From positions 38,957 to 102,956 of the forward strand of contig JAAVDE010000012.1 of NCBI GenBank assembly GCA_014801955.1: 64,000 nt of DNA, given 5' to 3'. Both the position numbers and the translations under genes were made by a program. This document shows positions 31,912 to 42,881 of the stretch, piece by piece. The notes under the pieces were generated by a model. That model saw nothing but the letters and a program-made list of their open reading frames with translations. It was not told the DNA's origin and made no database searches. How positions within the stretch are numbered: the first letter of the stretch is position 1; each line of letters begins with the position of its first letter. The stretch is from Bacteroides sp. (GTDB lineage: Bacteria > Bacteroidota > Bacteroidia > Bacteroidales > Muribaculaceae).

Positions 31912-34038
31912 ATGGCTCCACGCAAACCCGCAACTCCCCGAAAGAAAAGCAAACGCGCATCGATGATGTCGCGCTATGCGGTCGTGTCGGTGCTTTTCAT
32001 CGCGGCAGCGCTCTGGATTGCCTATAACACTTTCAAAAACACCGTTATCGACGCGCCCCACTGGAACGAGCTGGCCAAAAAGGAACTTTCGCGCACAGAC
32101 CAGAAAATCAAGCCCGAGCGCGGCGACATTCTGGCCGCCGACGGCAGCGTGCTGGCAACCACCCTGCGCTACTACACCCTGCGCATGGACTTCGGCTCCG
32201 AGGCTTTTCACTGGAAAGCCTACGTTGAGAAAAAAGACTCGCTGGCCGACTCGCTGGCCCGCTATTTTCCGATTCCCGGCGGCGTTGAGGCCTGGCGCGA
32301 CTCTCTCGAGGCCCCCCTACGCCGCAAACGCCGTCCGCGCGGCTGGCGCCTTATTTCCAACATCAGCTATGCCGACTACCAGCAAATCAAGCAGTTCCCC
32401 TTCTTCAAGGGGCGCCGCCTGGGCAACCACGGCCTCCAGGCTGAGCCGATGCTGCGCCGCCGCAACCCCTACGGGTCTATGGCCAAGCTGTCGATCGGCG
32501 TTGTCAGCGAACGCAGTAACGGCGAAATCCACGGCATGTCGGGGCTGGAATACGCCCTGGACTCGCTCCTCTATGGCCGCGAGGGCACCTACAAGAAGGT
32601 TAACTTCACGCGCGGCATCGGCAACTGGGTCGAAAATCCGGCCATCCCGGGCTGGAACGTTGAGAGCACAATCGACGTGCAGATGCAGGATATTCTCGAA
32701 AACGCTCTGCTCGACCGCCTGAAATACTGCCGCGCCGAATGGGGCACGGCGGTGCTCATGGAAGTCTCTACCGGCGAAATCAAAGGCATCTGCAACCTGG
32801 AGGAGGACCCGGCCCACAAGGGCGAGGGCATCTACATCGAGGCGATGAACCGCGCGGTGCGCCGCTTCGAGCCGGGCTCGGTTGTGAAGCCGCTGAGCAT
32901 GATGATTGCCATTGAAGACGGCTATGTCAACGACCTCGACTCGGTTATTCAAATCGGCAGCGCCTATAAGGCCTTCGGCCAGGGCCGCCCGATAACCGAC
33001 TCGCACTATAACAGCGAACTGACCGTTGCCGGCTGCATCGAGCAGTCGAGCAACATCGGCATGGCACGCCTGCTCTCGAAATACTACCGCTCCCCGCAGG
33101 GCTGGCACGACCGCGTTGCGCAGACCGGCTTCCTGGAAAAGCTCAAATCGGGCATCGGCGAAGAGTCGGCGCCCTGGTTCCCGGTCGTTCCGCTCGACCG
33201 CGGCGGCCTCGTAACGCTCTCGCGTCAGTTCTATGGCTACGGCGCCGAAATTCCGCCGCTCCACACTCTCTCCATATATAATGCCATTGCCAACGGAGGC
33301 CGCTACGTTCGTCCCCGCCTGGTCAAGGCGCTCCACCGCCAGGGCATCGACTCGATAGTTCCCGTCAGCTACGTTCGCGAGCGCGCGTGCTCGGAGCGCA
33401 CGGCAAAGATGATGCAGCAGTGTCTGTCGCTCGTTGTTAACGGCGACCACGGAACGGCCCGCTCGCTGCGCAACCCCTACGTTACCCTGGCAGGCAAAAC
33501 CGGCACCTGCTACTCGGTCAACCCCGAAACGCGCCAGTACGACACGGCCCGCAAGCGCCTTGCCTTCTGCGGCTACTTCCCCGCCGAGAATCCGAAATAC
33601 AGCTGCGTGGTTCTGATCTATCATCCGCGCGAAAACGTTTTCGGCGCCGCAACGACTTCGGGCACTGTTCTGCGCGACGTTGCCATTGCAATGTTTGCGC
33701 GCGGAATGCTCGGCAACCGGTCGGACTACGTTGCCGACGCCGCAGCCGACGAGTCGTTCAAGGAAACGCGCCCGACGGTATTTGCCTCGACCGGCAACGA
33801 CCTGGCGCGACTGGTTGAATCAACCACCGGCGCCAAGCCCAAGCGCATCGGCGGCGGCGCGGCGGTTGAGAGCGGAGTGCCCGACGTGCGCGGCATGGGG
33901 CTGCGCGAGGCAGTGGCCACCCTTGAACGCGCCGGCCTCGAAGTCAGCTTCAAAGGCATCGGCCACGTCGCCGCCCAAACTCCCTCGCCGGGCTCGCCTC
34001 TGTCGGCCGGCAAAGTTAACCTGACTCTCCGTCAATAA
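31912..34038 (+). CDS. ftsI: Septal penicillin-binding protein (FtsI/PBP3) with PASTA domain
   Basis: The transpeptidase cross-links septal peptidoglycan. The 708-residue protein has a basic cytosolic N terminus, a membrane anchor (about 22-40), a pedestal domain and a transpeptidase domain with SxxK (S323-K326 in PGSVVK), SSN (379-381) and KTG (529-531). A single PASTA domain ends it (about 652-708, VPDVRGMGLREAVATL). It is in the dcw operon between ftsL and murE, next to the flippase-like partner ftsW four genes on. Confidence 0.95.
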   Translation: MAPRKPATPRKKSKRASMMSRYAVVSVLFIAAALWIAYNTFKNTVIDAPHWNELAKKELSRTDQKIKPERGDILAADGSVLATTLRYYTLRMDFGSEAFHWKAYVEKKDSLADSLARYFPIPGGVEAWRDSLEAPLRRKRRPRGWRLISNISYADYQQIKQFPFFKGRRLGNHGLQAEPMLRRRNPYGSMAKLSIGVVSERSNGEIHGMSGLEYALDSLLYGREGTYKKVNFTRGIGNWVENPAIPGWNVESTIDVQMQDILENALLDRLKYCRAEWGTAVLMEVSTGEIKGICNLEEDPAHKGEGIYIEAMNRAVRRFEPGSVVKPLSMMIAIEDGYVNDLDSVIQIGSAYKAFGQGRPITDSHYNSELTVAGCIEQSSNIGMARLLSKYYRSPQGWHDRVAQTGFLEKLKSGIGEESAPWFPVVPLDRGGLVTLSRQFYGYGAEIPPLHTLSIYNAIANGGRYVRPRLVKALHRQGIDSIVPVSYVRERACSERTAKMMQQCLSLVVNGDHGTARSLRNPYVTLAGKTGTCYSVNPETRQYDTARKRLAFCGYFPAENPKYSCVVLIYHPRENVFGAATTSGTVLRDVAIAMFARGMLGNRSDYVADAAADESFKETRPTVFASTGNDLARLVESTTGAKPKRIGGGAAVESGVPDVRGMGLREAVATLERAGLEVSFKGIGHVAAQTPSPGSPLSAGKVNLTLRQ

Positions 34039-34068
34039 TCCGATAATAAAACTCTCTAAAACAAAAAT

Positions 34069-35520
34069 ATGGCTATGCAACTCCTGAAGCTCATCTCGTC
34101 CCTGAAGCCCAAGCAGCTCGTGGGACCCAAGAACCCGGAAATCTCCGCGCTCACCTTCGACTCCCGAAAGGTAACGCCCGGAGCGATGTTCGTTGCCGTG
34201 CGCGGCACCGCCGTCGACGGCCACTCGTTCATTCCGCTGCTCGAACACTCCGGAGTGGCAGCCATCGTTTGCGAAAAGCTCCCCGAAAAGGTGCTTCCGG
34301 GCATCAGCTACGTCGTTGTTGACAACAGCTCCATTGCCCTGGGCCTGCTGTCGTCGGAATGGTTCGACCACCCTTCGCGCAAGCTGAAACTGGTTGGCGT
34401 TACCGGCACCAACGGCAAAACGACAACCGCCACCCTCATCTACGAAATGGCGCGCCTGACGGGCCTGAAGGCCGGCCTGCTCTCAACGGTTTGCAACTAC
34501 ATTGAAACCGAGGCCGTTCACGCAACGCAAACCACCCCCGACGCCTATAGCATCAACGAGCTGCTGGCCCGCATGGTCAGCGCCGGCTGCTCGGTTGCGG
34601 CAATGGAGGTCAGCTCCCATGCCGCCCACCAGCACCGCATTGCCGGTCTGCAGTTCGCCGGCGGCGTTTTCAGCAACCTGACGCGCGACCACCTCGACTA
34701 CCACAAAACCGTTCAGGCATATCTCGAAGCGAAGAAGTCGTTTTTCGACGGCCTGCCCGCGGACGCCTTCGCTCTGGTCAACATCGACGACAAGGTTGGC
34801 CGCGTAATGCTCCAGAACTGCGCCGCACGCCACTTTACCTACTCGCTGCGCTCAATGGCCGACTTCACGGGCCGCATTATCGAAAGCCGCCTCGACGGCA
34901 CTCTTCTGAGCCTCAACGGCCACGAGGTCGAAACGCTCTTCACCGGCCGCTTCAACGCCTATAACCTCACGGCGGTTTTCGGCGCCTGCTGCCTGCTGGG
35001 CTGGCCCCAGGACGAGGTTTTGAAAAACGTTAGCCGCCTGGTTCCCGTTGCCGGCCGCTTCCAGGCCGTGCGCTCGCCCAAGGGGGTGGTGGCCATCGTT
35101 GACTATGCCCACACGCCCGACGCCGTTATCAACGTTCTCGAAGCCATTCGCGAGGTTGGCCCCAAGCGGATAATAACCGTTGTTGGCTGCGGGGGCAACC
35201 GCGACGCCGGCAAGCGCCCCATAATGGCCGCCGAGGCCGCCAAGCGCTCCGAGCGCCTGATTCTGACCTCCGACAATCCCCGCTTTGAGGACCCCGAGGC
35301 GATTCTGGCCGAAATGGAGGCCGGACTCGACGCCGCCCAGCGCGCCTCGGCACTCATCATCGCCGACCGCCGCCAGGCAATCCGAACCGCCGCAGCCCTG
35401 GCCGAGCCGGGCGACGTTATTCTAATTGCCGGCAAGGGCCACGAAGACTACCAGGAAATCCAAGGCGTGAAACACCATTTCGACGACCGCGAGGAAATCA
35501 TCGCGGCATTTGCAGAATAA
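34069..35520 (+). CDS. murE: UDP-MurNAc-tripeptide synthetase (meso-diaminopimelate-adding)
   Basis: The cytosolic ligase adds the third residue of the peptidoglycan stem. The 483-residue protein has the ATP loop GVTGTNGKTTTA, the TTPDA substrate loop and the DNPR motif (LTSDNPRFEDP) that marks the meso-DAP-specific form. Full length. The start is 30 bases after ftsI and the stop is 15 bases before mraY. Confidence 0.96.
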   Translation: MAMQLLKLISSLKPKQLVGPKNPEISALTFDSRKVTPGAMFVAVRGTAVDGHSFIPLLEHSGVAAIVCEKLPEKVLPGISYVVVDNSSIALGLLSSEWFDHPSRKLKLVGVTGTNGKTTTATLIYEMARLTGLKAGLLSTVCNYIETEAVHATQTTPDAYSINELLARMVSAGCSVAAMEVSSHAAHQHRIAGLQFAGGVFSNLTRDHLDYHKTVQAYLEAKKSFFDGLPADAFALVNIDDKVGRVMLQNCAARHFTYSLRSMADFTGRIIESRLDGTLLSLNGHEVETLFTGRFNAYNLTAVFGACCLLGWPQDEVLKNVSRLVPVAGRFQAVRSPKGVVAIVDYAHTPDAVINVLEAIREVGPKRIITVVGCGGNRDAGKRPIMAAEAAKRSERLILTSDNPRFEDPEAILAEMEAGLDAAQRASALIIADRRQAIRTAAALAEPGDVILIAGKGHEDYQEIQGVKHHFDDREEIIAAFAE

Positions 35521-35535
35521 CTCTCATAACCACCG

Positions 35536-36807
<1,272 letters not shown>

Positions 36808-36813
36808 AGCAAA

Positions 36814-38169
36814 ATGAACAATAAGAGAATAGTTATACTCGGAGGCGGCGAAAGCGGCGTTGGTGCCGCAATCCTCGCTAAAGACAAAGGTTTCGACGTT
36901 TTTCTAAGCGACGCCGGAACCCTCGCCCCGAACTATGCCGCCACCCTCCGCGCCGAGGGCATAGCCTTCGAAGAGGGAGGCCACACCGAAGCGCTGATTC
37001 TCAACGCCGACGAGGTTATTAAAAGCCCCGGCATTCCGCCAACGGCTCCGCTGGTCGAGAAGCTCGCGGCGCAAGGCACCCCGATTATCTCCGAAATCGA
37101 GTTTGCGGGCCGCTACACCGACGCCAAGATGGTTTGCATAACCGGCTCCAACGGCAAAACGACAACCACTACGCTGACAACCCACATTTTGCGCTGCGGC
37201 GGCATTGACGCCTCGCCCGCCGGCAACATTGGCCGCTCGCTGGCATGGCAGGTGGCGCGCGAGCCCCATGCGGTCTACGTTGTTGAGCTGTCGTCGTTCC
37301 AGCTCGAGAATATGTTTGACTTCAAGGCGAACATAGCCGTTATTCTCAACATCACTCCCGACCACCTCGACCGCTACGACTACAAGATGGAAAACTACGT
37401 CAATGCCAAGTTCCGCATCGTTCAGAACATGACGCCGCAAGACGTTTTCATCTACTGGCAGGACGACCCCGTTATCACCCGTCAGCTCGAGCAGCTCTCG
37501 ACCGAAGCGACCCTCATGCCCTTCGGCGAGGAGAAGCGCGAGGCAACGGCAGCCTATCTCAACGCCGAAAGCGACCTGGTCATCAATGCCGCCAACGAGC
37601 CGCTGACCATGCCGCGCGCCGACCTGGCGCTCAACGGCCTCCATAATCTCTATAACTCGATGGCCGCCGGCCTGAGCGCCCAGCTGCTCGAGGTCAAAAA
37701 CGCCGACATCCGCCGCGCGCTCGGCGACTTCCAGGGAGTTGAACACCGCCTGGAATACGTTGCGACCATCAACGGCGTTCGCTGGATTAACGACTCCAAG
37801 GCAACCAACGTTAACTCAACCTGGTATGCGCTCGAAAGCATGCCCGAGAGCAAAACCACCGTGCTCATTCTCGGCGGCAAGGACAAGGGCAACGACTACT
37901 CGGAAATCCTGCCGCTGGTCAACCGCAAGGTCAAGGCCATAGTCGCCATGGGGCTCCACAACGAAAAAATCATGGAGTTCTTCAAGGGCGAGGTGCCCGA
38001 ACTGGTATCGACCTCGTCGCTGGCCGATGCCATCGAGGCCTGCCGCCAGCTGGCGTCAGACGGCGACACGGTTTTGCTCAGCCCCTGCTGCGCGTCGTTC
38101 GACCTGTTTACCTCCTACGTTAACCGAGGCGACCTGTTCAAGGCCGCCGTTAAGGCCCTCAGCTGCTGA
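36814..38169 (+). CDS. murD: UDP-MurNAc-alanine D-glutamate ligase
   Basis: The enzyme adds D-Glu to UDP-MurNAc-L-Ala. The 451-residue protein has the N-terminal Rossmann loop ILGGGESGVGAA, the ATP loop ITGSNGKTTTT, ITPDHLDRYDYKMENY and INDSKATNVNSTWYAL, ending LLSPCCASFDLFTSYVNRGDLF. It starts 6 bases after mraY, and ftsW begins 1 base after its stop. Confidence 0.96.
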   Translation: MNNKRIVILGGGESGVGAAILAKDKGFDVFLSDAGTLAPNYAATLRAEGIAFEEGGHTEALILNADEVIKSPGIPPTAPLVEKLAAQGTPIISEIEFAGRYTDAKMVCITGSNGKTTTTTLTTHILRCGGIDASPAGNIGRSLAWQVAREPHAVYVVELSSFQLENMFDFKANIAVILNITPDHLDRYDYKMENYVNAKFRIVQNMTPQDVFIYWQDDPVITRQLEQLSTEATLMPFGEEKREATAAYLNAESDLVINAANEPLTMPRADLALNGLHNLYNSMAAGLSAQLLEVKNADIRRALGDFQGVEHRLEYVATINGVRWINDSKATNVNSTWYALESMPESKTTVLILGGKDKGNDYSEILPLVNRKVKAIVAMGLHNEKIMEFFKGEVPELVSTSSLADAIEACRQLASDGDTVLLSPCCASFDLFTSYVNRGDLFKAAVKALSC

Positions 38170-38170
38170 T

Positions 38171-39547
38171 ATGGCATTCCGCAATTCAGGTTCAGGCGAA
38201 CCCCGCGGCGGCGGCCCGACCGTGGCCCTGCCCGAAGCTAACGTCGTTAACCGCCCCGACATCTACATCTGGGGCGTCTACGGCGTGCTGATCGTTCTGT
38301 CTATCATCGAGCTATATTCGGCGTCGTCGTTCGAGATTTCCAAGCAGGGACTCTACGGCCCGCTGACGCGCCATATTCTCTTCCTCTTCATCGGCTTCAT
38401 GATTATCTGGGTGCTGCAAAAGATTCACTACTCGCGCTTTATCCTGCCGGGAATCATTCTGGCGGGCATATCGGTCGTTGCGATGATCTACGTTATGCTC
38501 TTCGGCGAGGTCATCAATGGCGCCAAGCGCGCTATCGCGCTCCCTTTCATGACCCTGCAGCCGGCGGAGCTGATAAAGATTTCGGCCGTTATGATTCTTT
38601 CCTTCATTCTCGGCACGACCCAGCTGAAAAAAGATGAAAACGTCCGCAACAAGGGGCTCATGTGGGCCGCCGGCATAGTGTTGGTATTTTCCGGCCTGCT
38701 CTTCACCCAAGGCCTGACAAACACGCTGATTCTGATGGCGCTGTGCGTCTCGATGCTGATTGTCGGCTCGCTGGAATTCAAGAAGCTGCTCTATATCCTT
38801 GCGGTGTTCTCAATGTTTGGCGCACTGGCGATTGGCATAAAGTGGGCGATTACCCCAAAGGAGCCTGCCGAAAAGGTTATTCCGGTCTATGTTGACCAGC
38901 GCGGCCAGGCATTTGAAATACCCGAGGCCGTCGGCACTACCGACATGAAAACCACCTCGCGAGCCACCGACCACACCTGGGGCAACCGCCTGAAGAGCTT
39001 TACCGACAAAACTCCGCGCTATGAGCAGAAGCTCACGGCCAAGAACCTCCAGGAAATGCGCTCCTACATGGCGCAGGCCAACGGCGGCTGGTTCGGCGTC
39101 TTTCCCGGCAACTCACGCGAAACGTCGCGCCTGCCGCTGGCGTTCAGCGACTTTATCTTCGCAATCATCGTTGAGGACCTCGGCTTCATCGGCGGCATGG
39201 TGATTCTGGTGCTCTACCTCGCGCTGCTGGGGCGAGCCTACGTTATCGCCTATAAATGCCACCAGATGTATCCGGCGTTCCTCGTGACCGGCTGCGCGCT
39301 GCTGATTGCCCTGCAGGCTCTCTGCCACATGGCAATCGTTTCGGGCGCCGGCCCCGTTTCCGGCCAGCCCCTGCCGCTCTTTTCCAAAGGGGGCACGTCA
39401 ATATTAGTAACATCGGTAGCGTTCGGCATCATGCTCTCGGTCAGCCGCTTCGCAGCGCGCGGCGAGGCATCGACCTCGGAGCGCGAAACCGACCAGAACT
39501 CCCTGCCCGAAGCTCTGCGGGCAGTTAACCCGACCCAAGAGAAATGA
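38171..39547 (+). CDS. ftsW: Septal peptidoglycan polymerase FtsW (SEDS family)
   Basis: The SEDS glycosyltransferase polymerises lipid II at the septum together with FtsI. The 458-residue, multi-spanning protein has GAKRAI...LQPAELIK and NGGWFGVFPGNSRETSRLPLAFSDFIFAIIVEDLG, and ends with FSKGGTS. A long periplasmic loop (about 235-300) precedes the conserved GWFGV block. The ATG at 38171 directly follows the murD stop; a longer upstream reading lies inside murD in another frame and was not used. It overlaps murG by 4 bases. Confidence 0.94.
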   Translation: MAFRNSGSGEPRGGGPTVALPEANVVNRPDIYIWGVYGVLIVLSIIELYSASSFEISKQGLYGPLTRHILFLFIGFMIIWVLQKIHYSRFILPGIILAGISVVAMIYVMLFGEVINGAKRAIALPFMTLQPAELIKISAVMILSFILGTTQLKKDENVRNKGLMWAAGIVLVFSGLLFTQGLTNTLILMALCVSMLIVGSLEFKKLLYILAVFSMFGALAIGIKWAITPKEPAEKVIPVYVDQRGQAFEIPEAVGTTDMKTTSRATDHTWGNRLKSFTDKTPRYEQKLTAKNLQEMRSYMAQANGGWFGVFPGNSRETSRLPLAFSDFIFAIIVEDLGFIGGMVILVLYLALLGRAYVIAYKCHQMYPAFLVTGCALLIALQALCHMAIVSGAGPVSGQPLPLFSKGGTSILVTSVAFGIMLSVSRFAARGEASTSERETDQNSLPEALRAVNPTQEK

Positions 39548-40635
39548 GCAAACGATTCCTGATAAGCGGCGGCGGCACGGGAGGCCACATCTTCCCGGCT
39601 CTGTCGATTGCCAACGCCCTGCGCCGGCGCATGCCCGACTGCGAAATCCTCTATGTCGGCGCCGAAGGGCGCATGGAAATGGAGCGCGTCCCCGCCGCCG
39701 GCTACGATATTATCGGCCTGCCCGTTGCCGGCTTTGACCGCAAACGGCTCTGGCGCAACATTCCGGTGCTGTTCAAGCTCTGGAAGTCGCTGCGCCTGGC
39801 GCGCAAAACCGTCAGCGACTTCCGCCCCGACTGCGCAATCGGCGTTGGCGGCTATGCCTCCGGCCCGACCCTTAAAGCCGCCCAGAAGGCGGGCGTCCCC
39901 ACCCTGCTCCAGGAGCAGAACTCCTATGCCGGAGTGACCAACAAGCTGCTGGCCGCCAAGGCCGACGCCATTTGCTGCGCCTACGAGGGCATGGAGCGCT
40001 TCTTCCCCGAGCGCGCAATCGTTATGACCGGCAATCCGGTGCGCGCCGACCTGCTCCGCTGTCAGCTCACCCCCGCCGAGGCCAAAAAGGCCCTGGGGTT
40101 CGACCCTGAAAAGCCGCTGCTGTTAGTCGTCGGCGGCTCGCTCGGCGCCCGAACGGTCAATGAAGCGATTGCCGCCGCCCTGCCGGCCATCGCCGAAGCG
40201 GGCGCGCAGGTAATGTGGCAGACCGGCAAGCTCTACTTGAATGAGTTTGCCCCGGTGGCCGCCACCTGCGGCGGCATAAAGGCCTCGGCCTTCATTGCCG
40301 ACATGGCAACCGCCTATCGCGCCGCCGACCTGGTAGTGTCGCGCGCGGGCGCAGGCACCATTTCGGAGCTGCAGCTGCTCGGCAAACCGGCAATTCTGAT
40401 TCCCAGCCCCAACGTTGCCGAAGACCACCAGCGCAAAAACGCCGAAGCGCTCGTCAAGGAGGGCGCCGCAGTCATGATTCTCGATGCCGATGCCAAAGCG
40501 CAGCTCGGCCCGACGGTGACCGCCCTGCTCTCTGACGCCGACCGCCGGCACAAACTCGGCGAAAACGCCGCCAAGATGGCCCTGGCCGACGCCGACGAAA
40601 AGATTGTTGACAAAATTCTCGAAATCTGCAAATGA
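39544..40635 (+). CDS. murG: Lipid II synthase (UDP-GlcNAc transferase)
   Basis: The peripheral membrane GT28 enzyme adds GlcNAc to lipid I to make lipid II. The 363-residue protein has the GGGTGGHIFPAL loop, GVGGYASGPTLKAA, LLQEQNSYAGVTNK, the second glycine loop VVGGSLGARTVNEA, and VSRAGAGTISEL with the nucleotide-binding Glu. It overlaps both ftsW and murC by 4 bases. Confidence 0.96.
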   Translation: MSKRFLISGGGTGGHIFPALSIANALRRRMPDCEILYVGAEGRMEMERVPAAGYDIIGLPVAGFDRKRLWRNIPVLFKLWKSLRLARKTVSDFRPDCAIGVGGYASGPTLKAAQKAGVPTLLQEQNSYAGVTNKLLAAKADAICCAYEGMERFFPERAIVMTGNPVRADLLRCQLTPAEAKKALGFDPEKPLLLVVGGSLGARTVNEAIAAALPAIAEAGAQVMWQTGKLYLNEFAPVAATCGGIKASAFIADMATAYRAADLVVSRAGAGTISELQLLGKPAILIPSPNVAEDHQRKNAEALVKEGAAVMILDADAKAQLGPTVTALLSDADRRHKLGENAAKMALADADEKIVDKILEICK

Positions 40636-42002
40636 GCAAGAATAACATATACTTTGTAGGCGCCGGAGGCATCGGCATGGCCGCCCTGGAGCGTTATTTT
40701 CTCAGCCGCGGCTGCAAGGTTGCCGGCTATGACCGAACACCCTCCGAGCTGACCGCCGCCCTGGAGGCCGAAGGTGTTGAAATCGCCTATTCCGATGACC
40801 CCGACCTCATTCCCGCGGCCTTCCGCAACCCGGACGAAACGCTCGTTGTTTACACTCCGGCCATTCCCGCCGATCATCGCGGGCTGCAATGGTTCCGCGC
40901 CAACGGCTTCGAGGTCGTTAAGCGCGCCGCAGTGCTCGGCCGCGTTACCCGCAGCGAAAAAGCCATCTGCTTCGCCGGCACCCACGGCAAAACGACGACG
41001 TCGTCGATGGCGGCCCACATCCTGGAGGTGTCGGGCGTTGGAAGCAACGCGTTTCTCGGCGGCGTTCTGCGCAACTACGGAACTAACTTCCTGCTTTCGG
41101 AAACCAGTCCTTATGCCGTTATCGAGGCCGACGAATATGACCGCTCGTTCCATCAGCTTTCGCCCTACGTTGCGGTTATAACCTCAACCGACCCCGACCA
41201 TCTCGACATCTATGGCACCGAGGAGGCATATCTCGAAAGTTTCGCTCATTTCACCGAGCTGATTCAGCCGGGAGGCGCCCTGCTGCTCCATACCGGCCTG
41301 AAGCTCAAGCCGCGACAGTCCGATTCGGTCCGCGTCTACACCTACGGCGTTGACTCCGGCGACTTCCACGCCGAGAACCTGACCTTTGCCGACGGAACCA
41401 TAACGTTCGACCTGGTAACTCCGACCAACGGAACCATTACCGGCATCGAGCTGGGCGTTCCGCTGGAGATCAACGTTGACAACGCAATCGCCGCCTGCGC
41501 CGGAGTCATGTTGGTCAACGACCCGGCCATCACCGCCGACGACTACCGCACGGCCATGAAAACCTTCCTGGGGGCCAAGCGTCGCTTCGAGTTCTGGCTC
41601 CGCGAGCCGGAGCGTTCGATTATCGACGACTATGCCCACCATCCCGACGAGCTCCGCGCCTCAATCCGCTCGGTGCGCCGCCTGTTTCCCGGAAAGCGCC
41701 TGGTCGTTGCCTTCCAGCCTCATCTTTTCAGCCGTACCCGCGATTTCGCCGCCGACTTCGCCGAGGCCCTGAGCCAGGCCGACTCGGTTTATCTGCTCCC
41801 GATCTATCCGGCGCGCGAGCTGCCGATTCCCGGCGTAACGTCGGAAATCATCCTTGACCGCATAACCTGCCCCGAAAAGCAGATTATTGAAAAGGAACAG
41901 CTGGTCAACGCCCTGGCCGCCGCCGACTTCGACGTTTTGCTGACCGTTGGCGCCGGCGACATTAACCTGCTACTCCCCCGCATTGTCGACGCATGCAAAT
42001 AA
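40632..42002 (+). CDS. murC: UDP-MurNAc L-alanine ligase
   Basis: The enzyme adds L-Ala to UDP-MurNAc, the first stem-peptide step. The 456-residue protein has VGAGGIGMAAL, the ATP loop FAGTHGKTTTSSM, EADEYDRSF, and IDDYAHHPDELRASI with FQPHLFSRT. Full length. The start overlaps murG by 4 bases and the stop overlaps ftsQ by 10. Confidence 0.96.
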   Translation: MSKNNIYFVGAGGIGMAALERYFLSRGCKVAGYDRTPSELTAALEAEGVEIAYSDDPDLIPAAFRNPDETLVVYTPAIPADHRGLQWFRANGFEVVKRAAVLGRVTRSEKAICFAGTHGKTTTSSMAAHILEVSGVGSNAFLGGVLRNYGTNFLLSETSPYAVIEADEYDRSFHQLSPYVAVITSTDPDHLDIYGTEEAYLESFAHFTELIQPGGALLLHTGLKLKPRQSDSVRVYTYGVDSGDFHAENLTFADGTITFDLVTPTNGTITGIELGVPLEINVDNAIAACAGVMLVNDPAITADDYRTAMKTFLGAKRRFEFWLREPERSIIDDYAHHPDELRASIRSVRRLFPGKRLVVAFQPHLFSRTRDFAADFAEALSQADSVYLLPIYPARELPIPGVTSEIILDRITCPEKQIIEKEQLVNALAAADFDVLLTVGAGDINLLLPRIVDACK

Positions 42003-42859
42003 ACGCCCAAACACGCAAACTGCTAACGATTTTCGGCTGCATCCTGCTGGTTCTCTACCTGCTGGTTGCCTGCGCATGGGCTAATTTCCGCGCCGACTCC
42101 GAACTTTGCGCCGGCCTGGAAAACGACCGAATCGAGGTTGTTGACCGCCTCAACACCGGCTTCGTGACTGCCGACGAGCTGACCGCGGAGCTGGCTCCGC
42201 TGCTGGGCGACCTGAAGTCGCGCAAGCTCAGCGAAATCGGCCTCGATTCGATTCGCCGCCACCTCGTTGCGCTCGACAAGATTGAAAGCGCAACGGTTAC
42301 GCGCCTCAACGATAACCGGCTGCGCATCAGCGTAGTGCCGATGGTTCCGGTCGCCCGCATCTGGCCCGCCGACGGCACCGGCTACTACGTTAACCGCAAC
42401 GGCAAGCGCATCCGCGCCGGCGCGCGCTACCATCTCGACGTGCCGCAGATTCGCGGCAATTTCCCGATTGGTCAGCTCCTGCCGCTGCTCGACTATCTCA
42501 ACGAGAACCCCGACCTGTCGCGACTGATAACGATGATTGCTCCGCGCGACAGCGCCAACATTTTCCTCGTGCCCGCCATCCGCGGTCACATCATTAATCT
42601 CGGCGACGTTTCCAACATCGACGACAAGTTCCGTCGCCTGGAACAATTCTACGCGAAAGTTCTCCCCGCAAAAGGCTGGGAGCACTACGACACTATCTCG
42701 CTCAAATGGGACCACCAGATCGTTGCAACCCGTCGCCACGGCAAACTCCCCAACCTGACCGTTCCCGTTATTTCCGAACTCGAGAACGAAGGCCCCGACG
42801 AGTCAACAATCGCCGCTCCCGGAACCTCCGAACCCGAGAGCTCCAACCCCGCAACCTAA
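41993..42859 (+). CDS. ftsQ: Division protein FtsQ
   Basis: The 288-residue bitopic protein has one N-terminal membrane segment (about 9-30, LLTIFGCILLVLYLLVACAWA) followed by a POTRA-like region and FtsQ-type beta domain (about 50-250), with IESATVTRLNDNRLRISVVP. The C-terminal 30 residues are acidic and Ser/Pro-rich. Assignment rests on position between murC and ftsA as much as on sequence. It links FtsL/FtsB-like partners to the divisome. It overlaps murC by 10 bases. Confidence 0.9.
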   Translation: MQINAQTRKLLTIFGCILLVLYLLVACAWANFRADSELCAGLENDRIEVVDRLNTGFVTADELTAELAPLLGDLKSRKLSEIGLDSIRRHLVALDKIESATVTRLNDNRLRISVVPMVPVARIWPADGTGYYVNRNGKRIRAGARYHLDVPQIRGNFPIGQLLPLLDYLNENPDLSRLITMIAPRDSANIFLVPAIRGHIINLGDVSNIDDKFRRLEQFYAKVLPAKGWEHYDTISLKWDHQIVATRRHGKLPNLTVPVISELENEGPDESTIAAPGTSEPESSNPAT

Positions 42860-42881
42860 GAATATAATATCACACTCATAT

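Noticed and set aside
32317..33624. Open reading frame of 435 codons on the minus strand
   Set aside because: It is antisense to ftsI, whose SxxK, SSN and KTG motifs are intact.
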